Assembly (NCBI RefSeq): GCF_037078405.1
Contig: NZ_JAYMGZ010000002.1
Coordinates: 496,001-560,000 of the forward strand
Direction: 5' to 3'
From: Haloarcula sp. DT43
Lineage (GTDB): Archaea > Halobacteriota > Halobacteria > Halobacteriales > Haloarculaceae
DNA: 64,000 nucleotides
Shown: positions 51,552 through 59,600 of the stretch, piece after piece
Layout: each line of letters opens with the position of its first letter
Position numbering within the stretch: position 1 is the first letter of the stretch
Notes under the pieces: generated by a model
Seen by the model: only the letters and a program-made list of their open reading frames with translations
What the model was told of the DNA's origin: nothing
Database searches by the model: none
Made by a program: the position numbers and the translations under genes

Positions 51552-51779
51552 CTACCGCGCGTACAGGACCGCACCAACCAGCGCCGGGAGGTGGACGTCG
51601 TCGTCCGGCGAGACGGCGAGATACGGACGCTCGACCGGGCCGAACACGTCGACGACGGAGCCGACCGACTGGAGCTCTTCGTCGACGACGGCGGTTCCCA
51701 CGGAGGCGTACTCCTCGTCGGGGGCCCGGACGACGGCCAGTCCCTGTGCGACCCGCGTGACGGTGCCGATGCGTTTCAT
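51552..51779 (-). CDS. gar1: H/ACA ribonucleoprotein subunit Gar1
   Basis: A 75-residue Gar1, the small beta-barrel protein of H/ACA snoRNP-like complexes that guide pseudouridylation. The typical sequence is [20 protein letters not shown], then [29 protein letters not shown]. The size is normal for archaea. Its ATG overlaps the stop of srp19 by four bases (ATGA), a conserved archaeal gene pair. Confidence 0.94.
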   Translation of the reverse strand: MKRIGTVTRVAQGLAVVRAPDEEYASVGTAVVDEELQSVGSVVDVFGPVERPYLAVSPDDDVHLPALVGAVLYAR

Positions 51780-52054
51780 TCACGCAGCGCCTGCATGTAG
51801 GCCGCCACGGCCCCGAGCAGGTCGCTTTTCGTCGCGTCGTCCGCGTCCTTGACGACGACCCGTCCGCGGGCCTCGTACTCGCGTGGGTACGTCTTGTCCC
51901 GCTCGATGACGGCGTCGTACCCGACCTGCTGGACGGCTTTGGCTATCTCGTCGACGGTCGGCTCTTCGACGGCCAGGTCCAGCGACACGCGACGCCCGTC
52001 GCTGCGCGAGCGGTCGGCGTCGAGCGCCACCGGCCAGATAACGTTCTCGACCAT
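51776..52054 (-). CDS. srp19: signal recognition particle subunit SRP19
   Basis: A 92-residue SRP19 that binds 7S RNA and prepares it for SRP54. Typical start [19 protein letters not shown] (about 5-23), followed by [19 protein letters not shown] and the basic [18 protein letters not shown]. The ATG at 52054 is the first codon giving the family start. The 7S RNA gene itself is not in this window. Confidence 0.95.
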   Translation of the reverse strand: MVENVIWPVALDADRSRSDGRRVSLDLAVEEPTVDEIAKAVQQVGYDAVIERDKTYPREYEARGRVVVKDADDATKSDLLGAVAAYMQALRE

Positions 52055-52178
52055 ACCGGGAGTGGCCGCCCGCGGCATATATGGGTTACCGTCACCGCCG
52101 ACGCTGGACGAGGTGATAACTAGCTGACGTATATGAAGAATCAAACTTACATACCCCAGTAGTCTATCCGTGACCAGT

Positions 52179-52946
52179 ATGGCAAAGAAAGGGCTACTCG
52201 CTATCGCTGTCGTGGTGCTTCTCGTGGTTCTGGGGACGGGGGTGCTCATCGGCGCACAGTTCGCGGGCGGGACGTCGGACACGCCGGCACAGACGACCGA
52301 CCCACAGAGCGACGACAGCGGCGGTAGTTCGACGCCGACGGCGACACCGGGGGCCACTCCCACACCGACCCCGACGCCGGCGGCGGACACGGCCACTCCG
52401 ACCGAGACGGCGACGCCGCAACAGAGGTCGATTCCGGCCCGGGAGTTCAACGAACAGAACGTCTCGGACTACGTGCGTCAGTTCCTCAACGAGGAACGCG
52501 AGGCCGCGGGCGTCCCGCCGTTCGAATCGGGGCTCCAGACGGAGGAGGAACTCAACGAGATGGCCAAGAGCCACAGCGAGCAGATGGCCACTGCGGGGCA
52601 GGCGATTCACGAGATAGACGGCGTCTCAAGCAAGGACCGCTACGAGAACAGCGGCCTCTACGACCGATGTACGTTCAAGTCCGCGGAGGGTGATTACATC
52701 GAGACCCCGGACGGTACCGATTTCGAGGCAGTCGAAAAAACCGTCGCGGGACAGACCTATGAGGAGGACGGCCAGGAGCGGTTCCACGCGACTGACGGGG
52801 AAGTGGCCCGGAAAATCGTCGACGACTGGATGGCGTGGCCGGACTACCGCGAACGGCTCACGCTCCGCAACGCCAACATCGTCGGTATCGGCGTGGAGAT
52901 AACCGACACCGGCAACGTGTACGTGACTGCCAACATCTGCGGCTAG
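52179..52946 (+). CDS. exported CAP (SCP/PR1)-domain protein
   Basis: A 255-residue protein with an N-terminal membrane anchor ([20 protein letters not shown], about 3-22), a Ser/Thr/Pro/Asp-rich linker (about 32-90, repeated TPTPTP and TATP, likely O-glycosylated) and a CAP domain (about 100-255) with [27 protein letters not shown] and the C-terminal [22 protein letters not shown]. Two cysteines could form a disulfide. CAP proteins are secreted or surface proteins of uncertain chemistry. An alternative GTG at 52170 adds three residues. Confidence 0.88.
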   Translation: MAKKGLLAIAVVVLLVVLGTGVLIGAQFAGGTSDTPAQTTDPQSDDSGGSSTPTATPGATPTPTPTPAADTATPTETATPQQRSIPAREFNEQNVSDYVRQFLNEEREAAGVPPFESGLQTEEELNEMAKSHSEQMATAGQAIHEIDGVSSKDRYENSGLYDRCTFKSAEGDYIETPDGTDFEAVEKTVAGQTYEEDGQERFHATDGEVARKIVDDWMAWPDYRERLTLRNANIVGIGVEITDTGNVYVTANICG

Positions 52947-53126
52947 ACCAGGGCGACTGACGCGGCGGGTCTACGAGCGCTGTGTCTCCACTGCATTCCT
53001 GCCTTTTCTTCCGTATCTCCCCGTGCGGATTCCACGCTTGTGTATGGTCCACTGCCGCTGGTCTGTCGCCGAGTCAGCCGTCGTGTACCTCACAAAGCAC
53101 TTACGTGCTCGATTGCACCGGTTGGT

Positions 53127-53591
53127 ATGCAACGCCGACGGTTTCTCTCACTATCGGCGCTTGCCGCTGCCCTCTCGGGATGCCTCGTCGGTGATTTCGG
53201 TGACCGAAGCGGAGGGACCGCTCGAACGGCAGACGCGGCAGGAACAGCGACGACGGGGGATGCTGCTACTGACACCGAGCCACCGCCGTCCGAGGTACCG
53301 ACACCGGAGTGTTGGCCGTCGATGTGTGCAGGGTCGATACTCGTGGACGCCCGGGTCGCCGGCGGTTTCTCGGGCGACGTCGTGCTACTCGCCGCCTGTC
53401 AGAGTAAAGAAGTCCCAGTTCCACCGGGGGAGTCGGTCCGGATTGCCCGCGAGGTCGACGCCCAGGTCTGTGACATCGGCTTAGTCGTCGACGGTGAGCA
53501 AGTGTTCCGTGGGAGGGTCAGCAGTCACCAGAGCCTGCGTCTGACAGTGGATTCAAGCGGCGACGTAACCGACAGATGGGTCGTTCAGTAA
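53127..53591 (+). CDS. Tat-exported lipoprotein, function unknown
   Basis: A 154-residue protein. The start MQRRRFLSLSALAAALSGC combines a twin-arginine motif (RRRFLSL) and a lipobox (LSGC, Cys19), so it should be folded before export and lipid-anchored outside. A Thr/Ala linker leads to a small domain with four cysteines (TPECWPSMCAGS, LLAACQS, AQVCDIGL). The ATG at 53127 was chosen for the signal; upstream in-frame sequence is not signal-like. A TATA-like CACTTACGTG lies about 25 bases upstream. Confidence 0.72.
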   Translation: MQRRRFLSLSALAAALSGCLVGDFGDRSGGTARTADAAGTATTGDAATDTEPPPSEVPTPECWPSMCAGSILVDARVAGGFSGDVVLLAACQSKEVPVPPGESVRIAREVDAQVCDIGLVVDGEQVFRGRVSSHQSLRLTVDSSGDVTDRWVVQ

Positions 53592-53714
53592 CGGTCGACT
53601 CGGCGTTCTCACCCGACTCGTGACCATCTCTCCTATCCCCGTGCTGCCGGACGGGGTCGTACTCAGTAATCGGTCGGCGCTCGAAGGGCGAAAAAAGGTG
53701 CGTCGGTGGTCGCG

Positions 53715-54479
53715 CTACTCGCCGCCGTTGCCGGAGCCGTCTCCGCCGCTTTTCTGCTCTGCCAGCCAGTCCTCGTACTCGTCCTGCGGGACGACTTCCA
53801 CGGTCCCGAGCATCTGGGAGTGGCCCGAGCCGCAGTACTCGGCACAGTAGAGCTGGTAGGTGCCGGTGCTGTCCACGTTCGTCCGAATCCTGTTGTACTG
53901 GCCGGGGAACGCGTCGGATTTCAGCCCGAGTCCCGGGACGTGGAAGGCGTGGAGCCAGTCGGTCGACGTCACCCGCAAGGACACGTCCTGGTTGGCCGGT
54001 ACCTTCAGGTTCGTCGTGGTGCTCACCGCGGCCTCACCGCTCCAGCTCGATTCGTTGTAGTAGAACGTCCAGCCGTATCGCTGAGCCTCGACGGTGATGA
54101 GCTCGGTGTCCTGTTCCTGTAGTGCGGCCTGGTCACCGGCCTCGGCGGTGACGTACGGGCTGGCCATCACCTGGTAGGAGGCGATGCCGACGAACAGGAG
54201 GATGATGGCCGTCGCGATGGTCCAGGTGACTTCGAGTCGGCGGTTCTCCTGTGTCGGGAGCGCCTCCTCCTGATTACGGAACCGCCAGACGGTGTAGATG
54301 AGAATCCCCTCGACGAGGACCGTAATCGGGATAGCGACGTACAGGAGGTTCAAGTTCAGCCCCCAGATGAGGCTCTCCGTCGTCGAGTCCTGAATCTGTG
54401 CGGCGGCGGCCGGCTCGGCGGCGAGCGCGAGCAACGCAGCACCGAACAGCGCGACCAGACCGGCGCGTTTCCGGGTCAT
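53715..54479 (-). CDS. coxB: cytochrome c oxidase subunit II
   Basis: A 254-residue subunit II of a heme-copper oxidase. A signal peptide (about 1-26), two helices (about 40-62 and 85-107, LNLLYVAIPITVLVEGILIY and WTIATAIILLFVGIASYQVM) and an external cupredoxin domain. The CuA site is complete: the His of WLHAFHVPGLG and CAEYCGSGHSQM (two Cys, His, Met, about 213-224). It diverges from the CtaA/CtaB fusion gene, which makes the heme. Subunit I is not in this window. Confidence 0.95.
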   Translation of the reverse strand: MTRKRAGLVALFGAALLALAAEPAAAAQIQDSTTESLIWGLNLNLLYVAIPITVLVEGILIYTVWRFRNQEEALPTQENRRLEVTWTIATAIILLFVGIASYQVMASPYVTAEAGDQAALQEQDTELITVEAQRYGWTFYYNESSWSGEAAVSTTTNLKVPANQDVSLRVTSTDWLHAFHVPGLGLKSDAFPGQYNRIRTNVDSTGTYQLYCAEYCGSGHSQMLGTVEVVPQDEYEDWLAEQKSGGDGSGNGGE

Positions 54480-54502
54480 GGATGCGGGTTAGGATTTCGG
54501 GG

Positions 54503-54510
54503 ATAAATAA
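54503..54510 (-). promoter_or_regulatory. TATA box of coxB
   Basis: On the minus strand TTATTTAT, about 27 bases from the ATG at 54479, consistent with a leaderless transcript. Confidence 0.6.
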
Positions 54511-54621
54511 CTGCTGTCTTCGCCGCAGGCACCCGATTTCCAGCGATAGGGCGGCGAACCTACGCCCGACGCAGACAGCGGAATCGCGGGGTCTAAGTGG
54601 ACAGCATCGAAGGATATACTA

Positions 54622-56013
54622 ATGGCAGAGAGCCGGACCTTCACCGGACTGCTCGCCGCGACCGCCGTCGGCGTGTACTTGCTCGTCCTCGCCGGCGCGA
54701 CGACCACGCTCACGGACGCGGCGGCAGCCTGTACTACCTGGCCGCTGTGTGACGGACCAGTCGCGGTGACGAACACGGCCCTGCTGGTCGCCTGGGGCCA
54801 TCGGCTCGTCGCGGCCGCCGTCGGTCTCCTCGTTGTCGCCACGGCCGTCGCCGGGCTCCGCTCCGACTGTCGCGGCCGCGTCACGGCGGCCGTCCTGCTG
54901 GGGGCCGTCCTGTACCCGGTCCAGATAGCGCTCGGTGCCCTGGTCGCGACGACCACGGCGGCGACGCTCCCCGGTGCCCACCTCGCGCTGGGCATGGGCA
55001 TCTTCGGTGCGTTCGTGCTGGCCCTGGCGTGGCACCTCGAAGCCGAGACGGGCAGCGACGACGAATCCCCCGTCAAGAACCCGACGCCCGCGCCGGAGCC
55101 GACCGGGGACGACAGCCCCGACCCGACGCCGTCGCTCAGTCTCCGTGACCGCCTCGTCGGGACCGCCGCGGCGTACTTCCGCCTGATGAAGCCCCGGCTC
55201 ATGTGGCTCCTGTGTCTGGTCGCCGCGGCCGGGATGGCACTCGCCGCCGGGCAGACGCTCGCCGTTCGGACCGTGTTGCTCACGCTGGGCGGCGGCGTCC
55301 TCTCTATCGGCGCGTCGGGGACGTTCAACCACGTCCTCGAGCGTGACATCGACAAGCGAATGGACCGGACCTCCGACCGCCCCATCGCCACCCACCAGAT
55401 TCCGGTCCGGAACGCGCTGGCTTTCGGCCTGCTCCTGTCGTTCGCCTCGCTGTGGCTGTTCTGGCAAGTGAACGCGCTCGTGGCGCTGCTCGGGCTGACC
55501 GCAATCGTGTTCTACAGCGTCATCTACACGCTCGTGTTGAAGCCCAACACCGTCCAGAACACCGTCATCGGCGGGGCGGCCGGCGCGCTGCCGGCGCTCA
55601 TCGGCTGGGTCGCCGCCGACGGGTCGGTCGGCCTCCCGGGCGTCGTCCTCGCCGTCGTCATCTTCCTGTGGACGCCGGCGCACTTCTACAACCTCGCGCT
55701 CGCGTACAAGGACGACTACGAGGCCGGCGGCTTCCCGATGATGCCGGTCGTCCGCGGCGAGACCGAGACCCGAAAGCACATCGTCTACTACCTCGGGGCG
55801 ACGCTCGTCTCGGCGGGCGTCCTCGGCGTCCTCACGTCGCTCGGCTGGCTGTTCGCCGCCACGTCGGTGCTGCTCGGGGCGGTGTTCCTCTGGGCCGTCG
55901 TCCGGCTCCACCACGAGCAGACCGAGGCGGCGGCGTTCCGGGCGTTCCACGCGTCGAACGCCTACTTGGGGGCCGTCCTGCTCGCCATCGTCGTCGACGC
56001 ACTCGCACTATGA
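54622..56013 (+). CDS. ctaB: heme o synthase (CtaB) with N-terminal CtaA-like four-helix domain
   Basis: A 463-residue fusion. Residues about 1-145 have four helices with WPLCDGP, LLVAWGHRLVAAAVGLLVV and LPGAHLALGMGIFG; these match half of heme A synthase (CtaA/COX15), including a histidine in each of two helices. An acidic, Pro-rich linker (about 150-175) leads to the UbiA-type CtaB (about 190-463), with FNHVLERDIDKRMDRTSDRP (about 235-254) and LALAYKDDYEAGGFPMMPVV. CtaB farnesylates heme B to heme O. The extra half may form a dimeric heme A synthase-like unit or a heme-binding site. The next gene overlaps it (ATGA). Confidence 0.93.
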   Translation: MAESRTFTGLLAATAVGVYLLVLAGATTTLTDAAAACTTWPLCDGPVAVTNTALLVAWGHRLVAAAVGLLVVATAVAGLRSDCRGRVTAAVLLGAVLYPVQIALGALVATTTAATLPGAHLALGMGIFGAFVLALAWHLEAETGSDDESPVKNPTPAPEPTGDDSPDPTPSLSLRDRLVGTAAAYFRLMKPRLMWLLCLVAAAGMALAAGQTLAVRTVLLTLGGGVLSIGASGTFNHVLERDIDKRMDRTSDRPIATHQIPVRNALAFGLLLSFASLWLFWQVNALVALLGLTAIVFYSVIYTLVLKPNTVQNTVIGGAAGALPALIGWVAADGSVGLPGVVLAVVIFLWTPAHFYNLALAYKDDYEAGGFPMMPVVRGETETRKHIVYYLGATLVSAGVLGVLTSLGWLFAATSVLLGAVFLWAVVRLHHEQTEAAAFRAFHASNAYLGAVLLAIVVDALAL

Positions 56014-56711
56014 GCGCCCCGACAGCGACGCTGAGAGAAGTGATACCGGACACGCGTTCGCTGGTGACCTGGGCAGCCGTGTTGAACGCGGAGTTCATCC
56101 TTATCCTGGGCTACGTCGTCAACACGGCCCAACCCGCGACGGACCCGTTCCTGCTGGTGTTCCCGTTCGTCTGGCTCAACATCGCCGGCTTCGTCCTCCT
56201 GCGGGTGCGCCCTGAGTTGCCCGGCCGCCGGCGGACGCTCGTCGGCGCGGCCGTCGCCGTCGGCTACCTGCTCGTGCTGGGGTACGTCGGCGGCGTGTAC
56301 GGAACGGGCGGTCGGGGGACCGGCCTCCGACTGGTCACGCAGGCCCCGCCCGGGTTCTCGCCGACGGTCGTGTTCAGCGGGGCGACCCTCAGCATGGTGC
56401 TCATCCCGTGGAAGGTCGCCGGCTACCTGGCGCTGTCGTACCTGGTGTTCGTGACCGTCATCGACGCCAGCGGCGGCGCGCTGGGCGGCGTCGTCGGCCT
56501 GTTCTCGTGTGTCTCCTGTGTCCTCCCGATTATCGCGTCCGTTCTGGGCGGGTTCGTCGGCATCGGCGCGACGCTGTCCCAGGCGGCCCTGGCCCAGTCC
56601 TATGGCCTCTCGACGGCCGTGTTCGTCACCTCCGTGGCACTGCTGTACGGCGTCCACCGATTCGACGTGACCGTCGTCGGGCGGCTCCGAGCGCTGGTCG
56701 GCCGGCCATAG
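56010..56711 (+). CDS. polytopic membrane protein downstream of heme o synthase, function unknown
   Basis: A 233-residue protein with about six helices. One helix holds a CxxC (VVGLFSCVSCVLPIIASVLGG, about 165-185), unusual inside a membrane and a possible metal or redox site. The ATG at 56010 overlaps the ctaB stop by four bases, so it is co-translated with the heme enzyme and may serve oxidase assembly, for example copper or heme handling. That function is inferred only. No family is recognised. Confidence 0.75.
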   Translation: MSAPTATLREVIPDTRSLVTWAAVLNAEFILILGYVVNTAQPATDPFLLVFPFVWLNIAGFVLLRVRPELPGRRRTLVGAAVAVGYLLVLGYVGGVYGTGGRGTGLRLVTQAPPGFSPTVVFSGATLSMVLIPWKVAGYLALSYLVFVTVIDASGGALGGVVGLFSCVSCVLPIIASVLGGFVGIGATLSQAALAQSYGLSTAVFVTSVALLYGVHRFDVTVVGRLRALVGRP

Positions 56712-56742
56712 AGCTTTGGGACTGAGGGGCGTCGAGGCAGGT

Positions 56743-56982
56743 ATGAGCACTGTCGAAATCGAATACTGCGTACCGTGTGGGTTCCGCGGACGGGCACTGG
56801 ACGTCCAGCGGGCGATTCTGTCGGGGCTCGAACGCGAACTCGACAGCGTCAGGCTGGTCATGGGCGACCACGGCGTGTTCAGGGTCAGCGTCGACGACGA
56901 GGTGGTCTACGACAAAGCCGACGCCGGCGACGAGTTCGACGTGGACGCCATCGTGCGTGCGGTCCGCTCGCAGGCCGTGTAG
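56743..56982 (+). CDS. Rdx (SelW/SelT/SelH-like) thioredoxin-fold protein
   Basis: A 79-residue protein of the Rdx family. The redox site CVPC is at residues 9-12 (VEIEYCVPCGFRGRALDVQ), where animal homologues have CxxU. The remainder fits the short thioredoxin-like fold (VRLVMGDHGVFRVSVDDEVVY). The ATG at 56743 is chosen for the family start. The role of archaeal Rdx proteins is not established; a thiol-redox function is likely. Confidence 0.85.
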   Translation: MSTVEIEYCVPCGFRGRALDVQRAILSGLERELDSVRLVMGDHGVFRVSVDDEVVYDKADAGDEFDVDAIVRAVRSQAV

Positions 56983-57038
56983 GGCCCTGCTGTCGGCGGG
57001 TCACCGCGGTAACTTTCGTGCATGCCAAAGTGTACCAC

Positions 57039-57057
57039 ACAACAAACTATTTGTTGT
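57039..57057. promoter_or_regulatory. perfect 8-bp inverted repeat over the promoter of the zinc-ribbon gene
   Basis: ACAACAAA-CTA-TTTGTTGT. The centre CTATTTG lies about 30 bases before the ATG at 57080, at the TATA position, so a protein bound here would compete with TBP. Followed six bases later by a second repeat (57063-57080). Confidence 0.5.
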
Positions 57058-57062
57058 TCTGC

Positions 57063-57080
57063 TTTGACATTTGTGTCAAA
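57063..57080. promoter_or_regulatory. perfect 7-bp inverted repeat overlapping the start codon of the zinc-ribbon gene
   Basis: TTTGACA-TTTG-TGTCAAA; its last base is the A of the ATG at 57080. If the mRNA is leaderless, the repeat covers the transcription start. It could be an operator or, in a leadered RNA, a hairpin at the start codon. Confidence 0.5.
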
Positions 57081-57187
57081 TGGCGACGAAAACCGAGTTC
57101 TGTGACCACTGTGGGGAGACCAACCCGGTCGTCGTGGACAAGCCGTGGCTTCCGGCGGTCTGTCTGCAGTGCGGTCGGAACGTGTAA
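57080..57187 (+). CDS. 35-residue zinc-ribbon microprotein
   Basis: The frame encodes 35 residues with two CxxC knuckles: CDHCG (Cys8, Cys11) and CLQCG (Cys28, Cys31), 16 residues apart, so one zinc could be bound. The middle is NPVVVDKPWLPAV. Haloarchaea encode many such small zinc-finger proteins, several of which act in stress or signalling. Support for a real gene: third positions mostly G or C, the conserved zinc spacing, a TATA-like element about 30 bases upstream, and two perfect inverted repeats exactly at the promoter and start. It lies 55 bases before an ABC exporter operon in the same direction. The function is unknown. Confidence 0.75.
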   Translation: MATKTEFCDHCGETNPVVVDKPWLPAVCLQCGRNV

Positions 57188-57241
57188 CGCCGGTCGCCCG
57201 AGAACGGAACTGCTTTCGGCCACCCGACCGGACGGGGGCGC

Positions 57242-58183
57242 ATGGACGAGGTACTGGTCGCGTCGGACGTGCGGCGACGCTACGGCGACACGGTCGCGCT
57301 CGACGGCGTCTCGCTGACGGCGACCGCCGGGGAGGTGCTCGCGCTGGTCGGTCCAAACGGGGCCGGCAAGACCACGCTCGTGCGGGCGTTGACCGGCACG
57401 ACGGACGCGACCGGCGAGGTGCGGCTGTTCGGCCAGTCGCCCAGGGCGGTCGCCCGCGACCGAATCGGGCTGTTGCCACAGTCGTTTGCGCCCCACGAGC
57501 GGCTGACCGCGCGGGAACTGCTTGCGTACTACGCCGGCCTCTACGACGAGACCCGGGACGTCGAGGCCGTGCTCGATGACGTGGGTCTGGCCGACACCGC
57601 CGGCACGACCTACGAGAACCTCTCGGGCGGCCAGCAGCGGCGGACCTGCGTCGCCACGGCGCTCATCAACGACCCGGACCTCCTCGTGCTAGACGAGCCG
57701 ACCACCGGCATCGACCCGGCCGGTCGGCGCGATCTCTGGCGGCTGCTCGAGGGGCTGGCCGACCGCGGCGTGACGATACTCGTCACGACACACTACATGG
57801 AGGAGGCCCAGCGCCTGGCGGACCGCGTCGGCCTTCTCGCCGACGGGTCGCTCGTCGCCCTCGATTCGCCGGACCGACTCGTCGCCGAGCACGGCGGCGA
57901 CAGCCGCCTCGTCGTGGACGGGACCTTCGACGAGGCCGCCGTCTCGGCCATCGACTACCCGGCGGAGACGGCACTTCAAAACGGCCGGCTGGTCGTCTAC
58001 GGTATCCGCCCGGAGTCTATCGGCAGCGTCACGGAGCAACTCACACAGGCGGGCATCGAGTACGACAGCCTCACCTGGAAACAGCCCGACCTGGAGGACG
58101 TGTACCTCGAACTCACTGGCACGGCCGTCGGCCAGCGCGGCGAGCCACGCCGGACAGAGCCAGCAGCGGGTGGTGTCCGATGA
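57242..58183 (+). CDS. ABC exporter ATP-binding protein (DrrA/NatA-like)
   Basis: A 313-residue ATPase of the multidrug/lipid exporter type. Walker A GPNGAGKTT (about 37-45), signature NLSGGQQRRTCVATAL (about 125-140), Walker B LLVLDEPTTGIDP (about 147-159), and the switch region TTHYMEEAQRLADRV. The C-terminal 90 residues form the extra domain of DrrA-type proteins. The last base of its stop overlaps the start of the permease gene (ATGA). It may export a toxic compound or lipid; the substrate is unknown. Confidence 0.93.
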   Translation: MDEVLVASDVRRRYGDTVALDGVSLTATAGEVLALVGPNGAGKTTLVRALTGTTDATGEVRLFGQSPRAVARDRIGLLPQSFAPHERLTARELLAYYAGLYDETRDVEAVLDDVGLADTAGTTYENLSGGQQRRTCVATALINDPDLLVLDEPTTGIDPAGRRDLWRLLEGLADRGVTILVTTHYMEEAQRLADRVGLLADGSLVALDSPDRLVAEHGGDSRLVVDGTFDEAAVSAIDYPAETALQNGRLVVYGIRPESIGSVTEQLTQAGIEYDSLTWKQPDLEDVYLELTGTAVGQRGEPRRTEPAAGGVR

Positions 58184-58920
58184 GCCGGCTCGGCCGCCTC
58201 ACCTCGGAGACCCGCGCCGCGTCGCTGGCCTTCCTCCGGCGGCGAACGGCCGTCTTCTTCACGTTCTTCTTCCCGGTCATCATCGTCGTCATCTTCGGCG
58301 TGCTGGTCCAGACTCAGCCGGGCGGCGGCGGGCTGTTCACCGAGCCGCCGAGCTTCTACGCGCCGGGGTACCTGGCCGTCGTCGTCCTGTTTACGCCGCT
58401 GTCCCGGGTCGGCAGCGAGGTGGCCCGCCACCGGGACGGGAACCGCTTCGAGAAACTGGCGACGACGCCGCTTACCCGCACCGAGTGGCTGCTCGCACAG
58501 ACCCTTGTCAACGTCGTCATCATCGGCATCGCCGGCCTCCTGATTCTGGGCCTGATGGTGTGGCTCACCGGCGCGACCATCCGACCGTCGGTCCTGTTGC
58601 TCCCCTTCGTCGGCCTCGGCGTCGCGCTGTTCTGTGCCGTCGGCGCGATGCTCGGCAGTCTCGCGGACTCACAGGACGGCGTCATCGCGGCGAGCAACGG
58701 CCTCGCGCTCCCGCTGCTTTTCCTCTCGGAGACGTTCGTCCCACAGACGCTCCTGCCCGCGTGGCTGCCGACGTGGCTGTCGCCGCTGACGTACTTCTCG
58801 CGGGGCGTGCGGGCGGCGACCACGGGGACCGGCGAACCGCTCGGACCGCTCGCCGTTCTCGCGGCCTGTGCCGTCGTCGGCTTCGTCGTCGGCGCGCGGC
58901 TCCTCCCGCGGACGGACTGA
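58180..58920 (+). CDS. ABC-2 type exporter permease
   Basis: A 246-residue membrane protein with six helices, typical of ABC-2 permeases (DrrB/NodJ). Features: the N-terminal amphipathic stretch RRRTAVFFTFFFPVIIVVIF (about 21-40), the cytoplasmic loop VARHRDGNRFEKLATTPLTR (about 82-101), and the late LSETFVPQTLLPAWLPTWLSPLTYFSRGVR. It is translationally coupled to the ATPase (overlap ATGA). Confidence 0.92.
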   Translation: MSRLGRLTSETRAASLAFLRRRTAVFFTFFFPVIIVVIFGVLVQTQPGGGGLFTEPPSFYAPGYLAVVVLFTPLSRVGSEVARHRDGNRFEKLATTPLTRTEWLLAQTLVNVVIIGIAGLLILGLMVWLTGATIRPSVLLLPFVGLGVALFCAVGAMLGSLADSQDGVIAASNGLALPLLFLSETFVPQTLLPAWLPTWLSPLTYFSRGVRAATTGTGEPLGPLAVLAACAVVGFVVGARLLPRTD

Positions 58921-58923
58921 CCG

Positions 58924-59463
58924 TCACAACCGCGCGACGGAAGCGAGTAGGTCTGTCAGCTCTTCTTCGGTCGCGTTCCCCGCCTTGACGGCGTCTTCGG
59001 GGTCACGACCCATCTCCTGGACGGCCTCGATAGCACGGTCGGGCCCGTAGTCGTAGTGATACACCAACCACGCGGCCAGCACTTGCCCGGTGCGGCCGAT
59101 GCCGGCGAGGCAGTGGACGACGACCCGCTCTTCGTTCTCACAGGCGTCGACGAGGAAGGGGAGGATGTCGTCGTGGAGGCGGTCTTCGGGGACGAGTCGG
59201 TGGTCGGGGACCGGTACGTGGCGGACTGACGACGCGCCGAAAGCCTCCCGGTACCGCTGGACGTTCGCTCCAGCCTCGTCGAGTTGCGGTCCGGGAAGCA
59301 GACAGCATATCCGCTCGATGTCGTGTGCCTGCATGTGTGTGACCCAGTCGTCGATAGCGTCCTGGTGCGTGGCGGCCGTGTGCCAGCCCGGCGCACAGGA
59401 CCCGTAGACGCACTCTTCGCTGGAGGTTGCAGGCGCGAAGCGGTGTGGATTCACGATGGGCAT
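58924..59463 (-). CDS. dual-specificity/tyrosine protein phosphatase family protein
   Basis: A 179-residue phosphatase. The P-loop is VVVHCLAGIGRTGQVLAAWL (about 113-132, HCx5R-T type) with catalytic Cys and Arg; the general acid may be the aspartate in VPVPDHRLVPEDRL. It starts MPIVNPHRFAPATSSEECVYG (ATG at 59463). Related archaeal enzymes act on phosphoproteins or small phospho-compounds. It converges with the ABC exporter; the two stops are five bases apart. Confidence 0.9.
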   Translation of the reverse strand: MPIVNPHRFAPATSSEECVYGSCAPGWHTAATHQDAIDDWVTHMQAHDIERICCLLPGPQLDEAGANVQRYREAFGASSVRHVPVPDHRLVPEDRLHDDILPFLVDACENEERVVVHCLAGIGRTGQVLAAWLVYHYDYGPDRAIEAVQEMGRDPEDAVKAGNATEEELTDLLASVARL

Positions 59464-59569
59464 AGCACCCGTTACCGTGGCTATCCTACCGACCCCCTTC
59501 ATTCTACCCGCCCAGTTCTCAGCTGTGATTCTCCGAACAGGACGGTGTCGACCGGTTTCAGTGGCCACG

Positions 59570-59577
59570 TTTATACC
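59570..59577 (+). promoter_or_regulatory. TATA box of the cofD cluster
   Basis: TTTATACC about 27 bases before the ATG at 59601, the expected position for a leaderless transcript covering the four overlapping genes downstream. Confidence 0.6.
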
Positions 59578-59600
59578 GTCAGTTCCCCCTACGTCGTGAC

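Noticed and set aside
54619-55950. Open minus-strand frame of 443 codons opposite ctaB
   Set aside because: Shadow of a well-supported CtaB fusion; composition dominated by Arg, Glu, Asp and Gln.
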